DNA from: Zerene cesonia
Taxonomy: Eukaryota > Arthropoda > Insecta > Lepidoptera > Pieridae
Assembly: GCF_012273895.1 (NCBI RefSeq)
Contig: NC_052120.1
Span: 3,162,001-3,226,000, forward strand
Reading direction: 5' to 3'
DNA: 64,000 nt
The notes beneath the pieces were generated by a model. That model saw nothing but the letters and a program-made list of their open reading frames with translations, did no database searches and was not told where the DNA came from. This document shows positions 48,077 to 60,875 of the stretch, piece by piece. Position 1 is the first letter of the stretch. Every line of letters begins with the position of its first letter. A program made the position numbers and the translations under genes.

Positions 48077-49520
48077 AAATTATTAATTACCATTTAACGA
48101 TTGTACTGGCGCGCATGAAGCACTCAATTGAGATTAATTAATCAAACGCAAAAAATGCCTTACATAATTTTTTAAAAGTGCTGAAATCCTTACACTACGA
48201 CATCGATATTGACCAAAAAAATTAAACTAAGAAACAGCGAGGAGAAACTGGTTTTTGAAATATCGAAACCGCTTCAAACCTCTTTTTTGCGTCCTGGTTT
48301 AAAAATAATATTAGTCTATAAAATAATATAGTTTTTATAGTGTTGATATGAGTTTTTATGTAGGATTATTATCGATAGGCGCAGTATGTTCGCGGTGAAG
48401 ACTTTATTCAGCAATTTACTTACATTTGCGCTCCCCGCGGCTTGTAAAGTAAAATTACCCGCCGATCTAGGGGTGTCAGCGTACGAGAACTGTAATAGAT
48501 CACATTTATGTAATATTTCATAAAATATTTGCAGCATGGGCATTCCAATATTTTAGTTATCCAGAATTTAAATACAAAAGAAGGCTTGAAATTAGAAGGC
48601 TTAACCCAGTAACCTTTCGATTATGAATACCTAAATAAATTGTAGATAAAATCCAAAGTGGCAAAAACCATTTATAATCTTTTGAAATTATATTATCTAG
48701 CTGGAGCAGATAGGTTTTTCATTTAATTCATTTTCACAACCCTTACGAACACTTTGCTATAATACAGTATTATATCCTTTCGTACTTTCCCTTATTATTA
48801 TAAACTAATTTCCCATTAGAAAAGAAAGATATTTATGAAAAGTTCGAGTGAGCAGCCCTATGCTCGGCGACGGAATAGTGCCTCTTTTACGGCCCACGAA
48901 TGCCGTCACATGGGAAATTATTTGACGTGCCGTTTAATGGATTTTTGCCTTCGTAACTACCTACAGGCAAATAAAAATATGAATATACAAATTATTATGG
49001 AGGACATGTGAAATATTTTTTTGCTACGCTACGCAGTTGGCAAGTTAATATTAGTTTTCCGTCGTACATTTTTTTAATATTTCTCCTCGAGATATCTAAA
49101 TATTTTAAAACACAAGTCAGCGTAGGTATTTCTATTTTAATATAATTTGAAATATATTTTTACACCTCGTACCAACTGGGAATAAAATTATACTTTTTAT
49201 TTTATTTTAAAGCGAAAATATGTATATTAAATCTTTCAATGATATCGTGATTTGTTTATTGAAAATTTCATTTTCTTAAAACAGTGTAATAAAACCAAAA
49301 CATGCACGATATTTGAAATTTATTATAAAAACAAGAACGCTTTTAACATATTGTTCATAAGTGACATTTTATGACATTTTATGTATGAAATAGACAAATT
49401 AAATTAAATCATATATTGGTTAAATACAAACATTATTATCTAATATCTTCGCGTATTTAACATTGTAGAAAGAGATATTCATTAAATAAAACAGCTCTTA
49501 AATTGTTATTTTATTTCCAG

Positions 49521-52500
49521 AATACACAGTAAGAAGCCTAGAGCTATTGGAACTGCGAGTGCCAACACACGTGCCCATCGGCACACGAGCGACCCTCTCC
49601 TGTCGTTGGCAACTCGGCCCCACAGACGTGTTGTATTCCGTCAAATGGTACAAAGACGGCAAAGAGTTTTTCCGACATGTACCAGGGAACAGCGAGTCGA
49701 GAAGGAAATACGCTTTGCCGGGAGTCGACGTTGAGGTACGTTCGCGAATAAGGTTTTTTGACACTAGCGGTTCGCCTTTGCCAGTGGTTCTTATATATAC
49801 TCAGGGATTACGCACACATCTAACTATGTAACAACTAAAAATCTATCTTGCGAGATTGAATATCGTCGAAATATTGTAATCTGTAACAACTTGCTTGCAA
49901 TTTGACGCATTATTTTCAGTTTCTTTAGAAGTTATTGCGAATGTATCCCAGTTATGTGCTATACTCAGAATTTACTTTTCCCAAACGTCTGTCAGGTACA
50001 GGTTGCGAGCCGACGGAACTCCGCTTTGCGCTCCTGCATTTATGTATTTGTTAAATTACCTAAGCTTACTTACCTATCGTATCAAATGCTCATTTCACAA
50101 TTTAACGGATTCATAATATCAACTTTATATATAAATATACAATTCACTGAAAAATTATTATTCTGAAATAATGAATCGCTATTGATAATTTTATAAGTTT
50201 ATGCTTATTTCTTATTTCTATTTTCTTTTTTAACCTGCCGCATAGGCGGCGTCAGGATGAGGAGCTAGTTATAACAGCGAACGTCTGAGCTAGTAATAAG
50301 CTTGATAACCAATGTTTCAATTATTTCAATGCATCTCCAAATAGTGATGTTGCAACAGTTGAACCACCTATAAATAAATTAAGTACTAATAATAAAATAG
50401 CAAATGTTAAAACTATTTTTAAAAAGGTAATCCGACCTTTTTTCACATTGATGTAGACAGTCCATATTGATTGTATTTAAATAGGTGCAATCTCCCGAAG
50501 CATGCTACGAAGATTGTGGTTGAAGCATGCATATTGCTTATATAAGGTCAACTACATAAACGAATGATTCTAAAAAGTTAAAACACCAATTAAGAAAAAT
50601 CCTGCTCATAATGGAACAAATCGAACATTGAATGTCGATTAAGTTTTGTTACACCATTAGTACAATAAATATAAGTTAACATTAATTGTTCACCGCGTCT
50701 CCAAGATTATTGAATCCATCTATATTTAATAATTTAATTAATGAAATCACATTTTATAAATAATAAATTGAGTGAAGTCGTTATGCACAATTTTGAGCTA
50801 CTTAATTAATAAAGTGTTTTCACAAATTAATTAGGTTATGTCGGAATTTTATGAAAAACATCTCATAAATATTCATCAGTTATAATGAAACTTTATGAAG
50901 ATATTTCGCAGTCTACAAACAAATACTACATTGTTTGTTTATAATTCAGCGATTTAATAACGCGTATTACTCCGTACGTATAGGATAGTGAGAACCCTCT
51001 CGGCTCGTGCGCTTAAAGTAAACTAAGCCCGGATATTTGCACATGAAGGGGAAGGTGCGTAAATACGCTCGTGTATGAAAACCTATTTCGCCTTCCCCGC
51101 AATTAGTTCGTACCGCGATGCTGTTCAAACTTCACTATTTGCGAAAGTCCCGCAACTTAGGTGAAAACGCTATTAAAATTTTCACTTCACGGACTTTTGC
51201 ATTTAGCACAATGGTAGAAACTTTTGCACTCGCAACGACTTTACTACTTCAAGTTATGTAAATGAATTAATACAGAAGAAAATCGTAAATTGCTTTAGCA
51301 ACACAATAACCGAGAAGTGTAAACATTATTTCATTTTGTTTTCCTACCTCCATATTCACGTTAATATTCGGCGTCAGAATACTTTCACAGAATACAGGGA
51401 AAATTTCCGGCCAACCCTAATCGATTTCTCTTATTTTGTGGGCTAGGGACAAAAGTTAGATTCTCATTTTAATTCAGTTTCTAAACAAGTTTTCTTTTAA
51501 TACAATTATTTCATTAAATCCCAACGCTATAAAAATATCCATCATGAACTCCATTCGTAACTTCTGCACTAAGGACCCACACGGTACTGCATTTAATTAA
51601 ATGGCACCGAATATACGTAATTAATTATTTCGCTGCAAAACAAAGGAAACTAAGTACCCACCAATCTTCCTTTGCGTATGTTTTATATATAATTTAGATG
51701 TTCAAACAAACAAATAACACGTGCGCTTGTTCCATTTCGGTAATACTTTGTTTCCCGGTCGAGATATGGATATGAAATTGCGATTGCATCAATTTTCCGT
51801 CTATATACGATCGTATAATATTTTGTACGGATATTTCATATTTAAATATATTTTAAATTTTGAGATTGAATAGATATTATAGACACAAATGAGACACAAA
51901 TTAAGTGCATCCCTACAATTTGAATAAAATACAATAATTGAATATATAATATATTGGTACAAACAATAACCCTGAGAACATCACAAATCCGCCATGTAAA
52001 AATAAACAATGCCGGTTTCCACAATCAAGCATTCCCAATCCCGTCGGACATGTTTTATTTACGTCAAGGTCATGTCAAAATGATTTCTGTGGCAGGAGTC
52101 GAGTCCCAATGGCGCGAACGTGACGCTGGCTCCGGCAGCCCTGGAGACCGGCGGCCGGTATCGGTGTGAGGTGTCCGGGGAACGACCCCTGTTCCCCACG
52201 GTATCCGATCACTCGGACATGATCATTGTTGGTAGGTAATCCAATTGGACAAGCTTCTGTTATGAGTACAGTAGTGTAATAGTATAAATAATAGAGTTTT
52301 AAAGATTTGAAGGAGTATCGGGTGGATATTGGTTAATCTTCCCACATTATACCTATAGGTTTAAGCTATTAAATGTATGTATTCAATTTGAAAAAAGGTT
52401 ATTTTATTAATTTTGAAAAAGAGGGAAGTATCAAATTTTAAACTACGAAGATATGTTATGTGACGGATTTTCTTTCTTCAATAGAGAGCGAGCTTGGTCG

Positions 52501-54928
52501 CGATATTAATCACGCACTTTAAATACTTATATTCAAAAGCAATCATTGTTCCACTTGCGGACAGTTTAATTTGACATTAACTCCCGTTGAACATAAGACA
52601 AAATGTAGGTATCCATCCATAGACGAATGGTTTCTAAGCATAAGGACCAGGTATAAATCGATCACTACCGTAATGTTCCCGACCAATAAATTTAACATGT
52701 AAATGAACGAATAGGTAAGACGTATTTTGTGAACATTTATACATCTTCTTACATCTTTCATGAATTTAGATGAAACCTGAACCTTTTTTCTAGACTTCGA
52801 AGTAGGTATTAATGAAATCTCGTGTTCTTACGTAGGATATGGGAGCAGGGGAATTACGTATATGTTTCAGTAAGCTATTTTTCTTTAAGGGTCAAGTCAA
52901 GGTATATAGAAGAAAACAACCTTCTAAGCTATGCTAGATCGAGATATTTTTTTTTTGTTAGCTTCCCCTTGAAAATGAAACCGCATATAATATCTTAGAG
53001 TAACCATTTCCCATATCAGATAATAGTATTTCAATAAATTATTTTTGATACATTTAATGAGCTTGAATTACGTACTAAATGAATTACGTAGTTGACAGTA
53101 ACAAACCCTAATTAACTGAATTTCGAAACTAAGCCTTTAATTTTCCGCCAAACACCAATTAAAATGCGGTTAAATTAAAGCTATCTGATGGCATATTATT
53201 GTTTCTATCTGTATCCATTTTGATAAACAGCTTATTTCATATCATCATCTTGTATCATATTAATATTACAAGTAAGAGCACAACTTGAAAGCGCATTTTA
53301 GGAAAATTTAAATATGTACGGCAAAGACAAGTCAATCATAAAGAGATAAGACAAAATCTAATAGATGTGAAACAATAACTAAAAATGTATAGTACAATAT
53401 TTGCTGCTTTTTATTAAATATTATCTAATTAAACACTGCAAGTATTCTGTGGTGTGCATAATCTTCACTTATCAATTAATTATTGTTGGAACTATTCCAA
53501 CCCATCTAAAATCGCCCATTCTTACAGCGTTACCCGCCTTCGGTCCAGTTATAACCGGATCCAGGCTGCGATACCACGTCGGAGACCGCGTGCAAGTGAA
53601 CTGCACGTCAGGTCGGTCGCGCCCAGCCACCCGCCTGGCGTGGTACATCAATGGAGAGCCAGCGCCAGCAGCTGCTGTCCTCCCTCCGGAGCACCATAAG
53701 CACGATGACGGCTTGGAAACCACGAGCCTAGCGCTCGACTTCAAAGTGAAACCAAAGCATTTTCGGAAGGGAGACCTAAAATTAAAAGTAAGCTACTTTT
53801 GGTTCAATTGTAGATATTTTCTTTGATAGTTTTTTTTTTTATTGTTTCTGTATTCAATTTGATATGTTTCATACAAATGCGCAGGATAAATATTAAAAAT
53901 GAATTAAATACATTATGGGTATATATTTACTCCGAATATAAACCTAAAATTAGATAATCAGAAAGATAAAATTTAGCGTTTCATAAATATCTATTCGAGT
54001 ATCAGTTTTTTATCCATGGAAATTACATTAGTCTCTCCACAAAATTATTGCAAACGTTCTGCGAAATGAATACATTATTTAAGAGTGGGTGACAAAATTT
54101 CCTTTTATCCATTCTCTCGATAAAGGAAACTTGTTATCTTTTATTTATCTTTGAATTGTATTCGGTCAGTCCACGAATATTTTAAATTAAAAATAAAATG
54201 GATGAAATATAGTCTAGGATCCCACTGCTTGATCAATGTACCTATTTTTTTAATGAAACTAAAAAAATTTTAAATGGATACTGAGGGAGTGTGTAATGGA
54301 TTTTTTTTATTTTGTTCTAGGTACATTTTCTGTTAATTTTGCTCAGTTTGCAGAAATTCATTTCGATTCCAAATTCAAAACTTTTTTTTTGTTTATGGTA
54401 CAAACAGAGTATTTCTTAATCTATTGTTGGTAGTAAAATAATAAAGTTTACCTATCATAAATAGTTAATACAAACACACAGACATTTGTAGAGTAATAGC
54501 TGAACAATGAACGTAGCCCAAAACCAATTTGAAAAAAAAACCAATGTCCTTTTTGGCTGAAAAATAAAATTTACTAAAAAATATCGCATTTATTATCATG
54601 TTACATAATATTACGTGTGAATAGTAAGAATGTAAGACTTTATATTTTAAGTTTTATTTAAAGAACTAATTGCTTTTAAAAATATGACGAAATAATCTCA
54701 TGACCTTGTCTACAGTGCCTAGCTACAATCGCAACAGTATACTGGAGGAGTAACGAAGAAAGCGTACAAGGAGAAAAAATGAAGGGGTATGCGCGTTCGC
54801 GAGAGCTCACAAAAAGTTCTAGAGCCGACCGCGTGCAAGCGGCGGGGAACTGCGCACACGCCGCCCTCTCCATAGCATCAAATTTATTAATACTTACTTT
54901 CACAATTATGCACCTACCGATTACATAG
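49521..54928 (+). CDS. Beat-family (beaten path) two-Ig protein with hydrophobic C-terminus, 5' exon missing
   Basis: Exons 49521-49735, 52096-52231, 53528-53787 and 54716-54928 are in frame and encode about 274 residues after the missing signal peptide. First Ig domain: ATLSCRWQLGPTDVLYSVKW and YKDGKEFFRHVPGNS, then GGRYRCEVSGERPLFPTVSD. Second part: VQVNCTSGRSRPATRLAWYI, with the closing Cys opening the last exon. The 136-bp exon has the same length as in the neighbouring Beat gene, and all intron phases agree. Unlike that gene, the last exon ends in a hydrophobic stretch (ALSIASNLLILTFTIMHLPI) preceded by small residues. This suggests a GPI anchor, or a C-terminal membrane segment. The first listed exon must be preceded by an exon ending in phase 1. 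Role by family: neuronal recognition through Side-type receptors. The subfamily member is not assigned. Confidence 0.86.
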
Positions 54929-57900
54929 ACAATTTGACACGTTATATAGTTCTGGTATCAATTACATATTTCGAGTATCCATATACAATATTCTCTGTAC
55001 TCTTGTATAGGTTCTATGCAATTTTATTTGTGTCTTTCACTCGTAACCAATTCCAAAGTTTCGTAGAATAGTATTTGCAGTTCAATAGGCTTGTAAACTT
55101 ATTGTACGGAAATATTCGATTGAATTGCTGAGGATTCTCTTACATATAATATTGGTATTATTATTTATGAAAATCCTGCATTAATTGCATTGAAATAAAT
55201 TTGAGGAATACGTATCTAATTGATTAAGAACATTGTACGAAATTTTCAAATTAAGTTTGAAACGTAATTAAATTGAAAATGGTATTTCGTGGTTGAGGCC
55301 ATGATAACTTGAACACATATCAAAATATTTAAATACGACGAGTATTGTCGAAACATCTATTTTTTTGTAATATGTCTATTTATAACTAGCAATACAATAT
55401 ACACAATGATATTGCGAAATTGTAAGGCCAAAGAAAAAGAATTGAGTGGGTGTATTAATTAAATTCTTCTTCAAAAATGTCAATTATTTTTCTCTTTGCT
55501 TGGAAATTAGTTCAAGCCAATTTTCGTTTTATAAATATAATCCGTACTCGTTAACCGGTAAAATATTATAAATAATATTTCCAATAATTTTTAAAACTAG
55601 TCACTTTATATTCTTATATTATTTAGTAAGAAAAAATACATGTATACGTCAATATAATTTTTAAACCTTTTTTCATTTCATTAGAAAATTTAACTATATC
55701 GATTCATTATGAAATTATTATATTAAAGGGTAACATAATGAACAGAGCCAGTTTAAAATAAAAACTTAATATTTTATAACCTTGTATTGTCTACAACATT
55801 TTTTTATACAAAAAGTCGAGGGCGTAATAAACCAGTAGGTAGATAATTAAACAAACAATATCTCCAAAAAGCATTTGTATTCATCCATAAGGATGATCGA
55901 AATAATTCGATAGTTTTTCCTGATTTTAAAATATACATTCCTCTTATGTGTTTAATAAATTGGGTTTGCGACAAAAGTTTATGTTGTATGTAAAATACTG
56001 TAATGCAAAGTCGCTATTTCGGTGCTATCATGACACGATTTAAAAAAGATTTAAAATGTCATGCATATTTAAAAGCCTTTAAAGAACGTTATAAAAAAAG
56101 TTAAACATTTTTATATTGTCAATGAATGTAATTTTTCCGGTCAGAAACAAGCTTAATAATAAACGTCAAATTGAAAAAAAAAACGGTTAAATTCAATTAC
56201 TGTCAATTAAACATAAAGTGCAGCGTAGAAAATACTTTTAGATTTTAAGATCAAAAACATTGAAGAATTGAAAATTTTGAACCGAGTAGGTAGTCTTTTT
56301 TTAGTGGACAGTATTATTATTTTAATGTATTGTAACAAATAACGATTGTCAAAGAAATCTTCTATTCTGTAAATATTACATTTAAGGCAATGGTATTAAT
56401 TGGAACGATGAATCCATTCAAAGAATATCAAATATTTAGGATAAATTTCTGTACTTAAATTTGACTCCAATTTACTGCGAATGAAGTTCTGTTACAAAGA
56501 AATTACTTGTTAAATAATTGAGATTTTAATAAAATTGATATTATGTGAAATGTTTAAGACGTTAGCTGGCTATAATAAAATTGTGTACTTTTAAAATAAA
56601 TTAGTTTTCGGCTTTGTGAACACACTTATTGTCAGGTATGTGAAATTTATTAAAATTGTTCTTACAATTTGAAACTGTTGCTTATTGTTATAAATTAATT
56701 ATAGAATAAGAATGAATATGTAAATAATGAGTAAAGTAGCTCAAAGTAAATACAAATACAAATGTATTTATGATTTTTATTTACCATCCTGCAAGCTTAA
56801 TATTATTGGTTATCAAACTTTATACTATAGTACCAGTTAGGTATTATGTTACCTGTAACTATAGATACAATCAACTAGGGAAGCGTGTTCGATCTTAGGA
56901 TATATCTTAGCATACTATTATGATCGTGGTTTGTATGGGTTCACTGTGTGAGACTCCGCCCAAATAAGTAGTATAATAGTATATATTTGTAAACATCTAT
57001 CGGTTGTATCTAGTAGACTATCGCCGGTCTCTGAATCGAGTTTTTGTAGTTAAGAACGTCTCAACTGTACTCTGTCCTTTCTGATTTAAGTTTTCTTAAA
57101 CCTTATCTATATTTAAGGGAATGATCAGTGGATAACGGTTTGATGTCAATTCTATACTATCCAACCCTACTTCCAATCATACTATGAGGATGCGAAAATA
57201 TAAACGTACACATGGATGAATAGCTGTTATATCCAATAATTTATTGAATCGGTATAAAATTTTACGCAAATAATTTTTTTGGACAAGCACATACGCATTT
57301 GTATTCAAGTACAACGTAAGTGAAGTCGAGGATTTGAGCTAGTAGAGTAAATTAAACAATTCTTAGGTATGTGAAGTGAAGAAGTAGGAATCCTTATTTC
57401 GGAGGATAAAAATTAAATATATTTATAGAAAAGTAGTTAATTGCATATATTTAAATTAAAAAACACCTATCGAACCTACACTCGCTAAGTTATATAAGGT
57501 GAAGATCAATCATAAGAGATTTAGCTGGTATTAAATGTAGACCATCCACACATTCACAATCCGTCCCAAAATAGATGTAGCACAGATCTTTAAAAGTAGC
57601 ATAATTTCAGCAGCGTACAGCCTCTCTGTTATTTCTATTGGGAAACAATAAACTTACACAACGCCTACGATCATATGTATTTATACTCTTTTCCTCAATT
57701 AAGATTAGAGATTGAGATATCTTCTAAGCTTCCCTTGGGGATGTAAAATATTGTCTAAAAATATACATCAACCATTGCTGAGATAAAGGTAATAAGCAAC
57801 TATTATGAAGTCTATTTTATCATAATAATTGGCGATAATTATAATTCTAATAAAATATAACTCTGTTAATGAAAATCCCTTCAGTTTTTTTTAAAGATTT

Positions 57901-59796
57901 CTGTGGAATTTGATTAAATTAAAAAATCGTTCGATACGTTTTGGGACGAAACAAGCTTAGAATCTATTCCTTTACTTGAGTCTATGAATTTCTCATGAAA
58001 CACACTTTCGCTTAGTGAAACGGGGAAAATGTTAAGAAAATGACTCTATCAATCTAAATTGGGCTGTAATAGTGATTAATTTGATCTCTCAAGGGCGGAT
58101 AAATACAACAGAAGCAGTTAATTCAACATTGTAATTCAGCTTCTTAACTTAAAACATATAAACTTGTCTTCATCTTTACATCTACCAATTAATACGATTG
58201 CAAGATTGCTTAAATATTAATTTATAATTGCCAAGAGTTTTAGAAAAATACTTAAATAATTAAATATAGTTTCCATCTTCTTTTATCTTACAAAATTGGA
58301 TAGATGTTAAATAATATACATGGTTCTTGTTATTCTTTTGTAATAACATAGCTTTAAAATTAATCTATTATATGACATTAAGCCGAAGTGACTCATAAAA
58401 GGGTGGAATCAACCCACAATAGGCTAATCAGGCCTTGATTTACGCAACTTCTAAGAAACCTGTTTGTCCATATAAAAATACTGACTGGCTTGCAATTGTA
58501 CCGGTATGACTCATCAAGTGTCCCCTTGCATGTCTTTAGCATCCACCCCTGATAAGGGAACAAATTTAAATGGGAAATGTGGAAATGGCTCACGCTATTG
58601 TCCAATACCCCAGGGGGAGATATCGAGGGTCCTTTATCAGAGAATTGTGGATTTTACATGTAGCAACCTCCTCTAATGCCGTTAATAAATTCCTGTCGTT
58701 TAATTCTTGGATTGATATGCTGGTTGACTTTACTTCAAATGTATGTGTAACGTGCTTAGGCAATACTATAATACTATTGAAGCGTTGCGCTTTGAAAGAG
58801 TTATGGTAGGTACAAATTATGCAAGATTGAATGTCTAAAATGAATTTATCTGTAGTGTGGGTATGTAGATGATATAATTAAATTGTATTTAACTGTTGTG
58901 CATTTATTAGGATAAAGAAAACGACTTATCTACTAGTAATTGATTTTAAGTACTCTATGCTAAAATATGTTAACTCATGCCTGTATATTATATATATACT
59001 TCTAATTTACATTACATCTGCCTTTTATGTAGGGATTTATTATTTAAAAATTTGGAAACACTGATGGAAAAACGCGATTTCATTATTTTTAATTTAAAAA
59101 TTATTTTTCTACAGGCAACCTGTCGCTAATCCACTGCATGCTTCCTCAACATTCATTTAAAATTTATTTCATCAAAAACATATACGTGCAGAAATGAGCA
59201 GTGGGATCTTAGGCTACAACAAAAAATACACAAATTTATGAAAAATGAACGGTAAAGCTCTTGCTCATTTTCATTTTATAATATAGCTTCTGACCCGAGC
59301 TTCAAACTGAAAGTAACCTATTTAATAAAAGCACTTAGTTAATATTATTGATTTCTTTGTACTTTTATTATACGTAGGTATGCTTTTAAATAACTTGAAT
59401 ATTTTTATATCGTTAAAAACATAAACTACCATAGTTATTTATTTTCAGAAAAAAAATGAACGAAAATATACAACCTCATTTCAACAATTAGTAGTTTTTT
59501 TTTCTGTAACATTTATTATGGATCTGACTATACTATCAAATAGCGTAGGTACAAAGTATAAAATCGTCGATCGGTGGTAATATTTTAACAGTTATTTTTA
59601 TATTATCAAGATAATAATCTCTTGTGTCAAAGGTTACTAGCTTCATATATTACCATATAAAACCCTGAGTTATTCAGTAGTTATAATACAGTTAGTATTT
59701 ATTTTCATTACAGACATCAGTCATTAGACGATCGAGCTGATAAAGCCAATTAAATATCACTTTTCTGTCTTTCTTATTCGAAATTTTTTATTCTTT
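54929..59796. other. AT-rich region with no supported gene
   Basis: Downstream of the plus-strand Beat gene. Only short spurious frames are present. The segment 58385-58810 is slightly richer in GC, but neither strand gives a recognisable protein. Confidence 0.5.
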
Positions 59797-60796
59797 NNNN
59801 NNNNNNNNNNNNNNNNNNNNNNNNNNNNNNNNNNNNNNNNNNNNNNNNNNNNNNNNNNNNNNNNNNNNNNNNNNNNNNNNNNNNNNNNNNNNNNNNNNNN
59901 NNNNNNNNNNNNNNNNNNNNNNNNNNNNNNNNNNNNNNNNNNNNNNNNNNNNNNNNNNNNNNNNNNNNNNNNNNNNNNNNNNNNNNNNNNNNNNNNNNNN
60001 NNNNNNNNNNNNNNNNNNNNNNNNNNNNNNNNNNNNNNNNNNNNNNNNNNNNNNNNNNNNNNNNNNNNNNNNNNNNNNNNNNNNNNNNNNNNNNNNNNNN
60101 NNNNNNNNNNNNNNNNNNNNNNNNNNNNNNNNNNNNNNNNNNNNNNNNNNNNNNNNNNNNNNNNNNNNNNNNNNNNNNNNNNNNNNNNNNNNNNNNNNNN
60201 NNNNNNNNNNNNNNNNNNNNNNNNNNNNNNNNNNNNNNNNNNNNNNNNNNNNNNNNNNNNNNNNNNNNNNNNNNNNNNNNNNNNNNNNNNNNNNNNNNNN
60301 NNNNNNNNNNNNNNNNNNNNNNNNNNNNNNNNNNNNNNNNNNNNNNNNNNNNNNNNNNNNNNNNNNNNNNNNNNNNNNNNNNNNNNNNNNNNNNNNNNNN
60401 NNNNNNNNNNNNNNNNNNNNNNNNNNNNNNNNNNNNNNNNNNNNNNNNNNNNNNNNNNNNNNNNNNNNNNNNNNNNNNNNNNNNNNNNNNNNNNNNNNNN
60501 NNNNNNNNNNNNNNNNNNNNNNNNNNNNNNNNNNNNNNNNNNNNNNNNNNNNNNNNNNNNNNNNNNNNNNNNNNNNNNNNNNNNNNNNNNNNNNNNNNNN
60601 NNNNNNNNNNNNNNNNNNNNNNNNNNNNNNNNNNNNNNNNNNNNNNNNNNNNNNNNNNNNNNNNNNNNNNNNNNNNNNNNNNNNNNNNNNNNNNNNNNNN
60701 NNNNNNNNNNNNNNNNNNNNNNNNNNNNNNNNNNNNNNNNNNNNNNNNNNNNNNNNNNNNNNNNNNNNNNNNNNNNNNNNNNNNNNNNNNNNNNNN
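59797..60796. other. Assembly gap, 1000 N
   Basis: Fourth placeholder-length gap. Its right edge abuts a copy of the GATGGTAAGCGATCACCACC repeat family. Confidence 0.95.
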
Positions 60797-60875
60797 AAGA
60801 AAGTATTGGCGAGAGGAATAAAGGAAAGGACTGGGAAGGGGAAGGAAAAGGATATGGGCCTCCGATAAGGTCGGG
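60797..60875 (+). repeat. Short interspersed repeat at gap edge (purine-rich 3' part)
   Basis: AAGTATTGGCGAGAGGAATA and GGGAAGGGGAAGGAAAAGGA match the purine-rich half of the repeat at 12935-13140. Confidence 0.55.

Larger units (their letters stand above)
42859..49520. other. Shared upstream region of the divergent Beat gene pair
   Basis: About 6.7 kb holding both promoters. It contains a LINE tail, a tRNA-like repeat, a candidate TATA promoter (44890-45140), a repeat end at 45930-45970, a gap and a SINE-like copy at its edge. The signal-peptide exon of the plus-strand Beat gene should be here but was not found; it may be in the gap. Confidence 0.5.

Noticed and set aside
54676..54903. Minus-strand open frame of 75 codons
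   Set aside because: It is antisense to the last Beat exon, which has a proper acceptor, the conserved Cys and a stop in phase.
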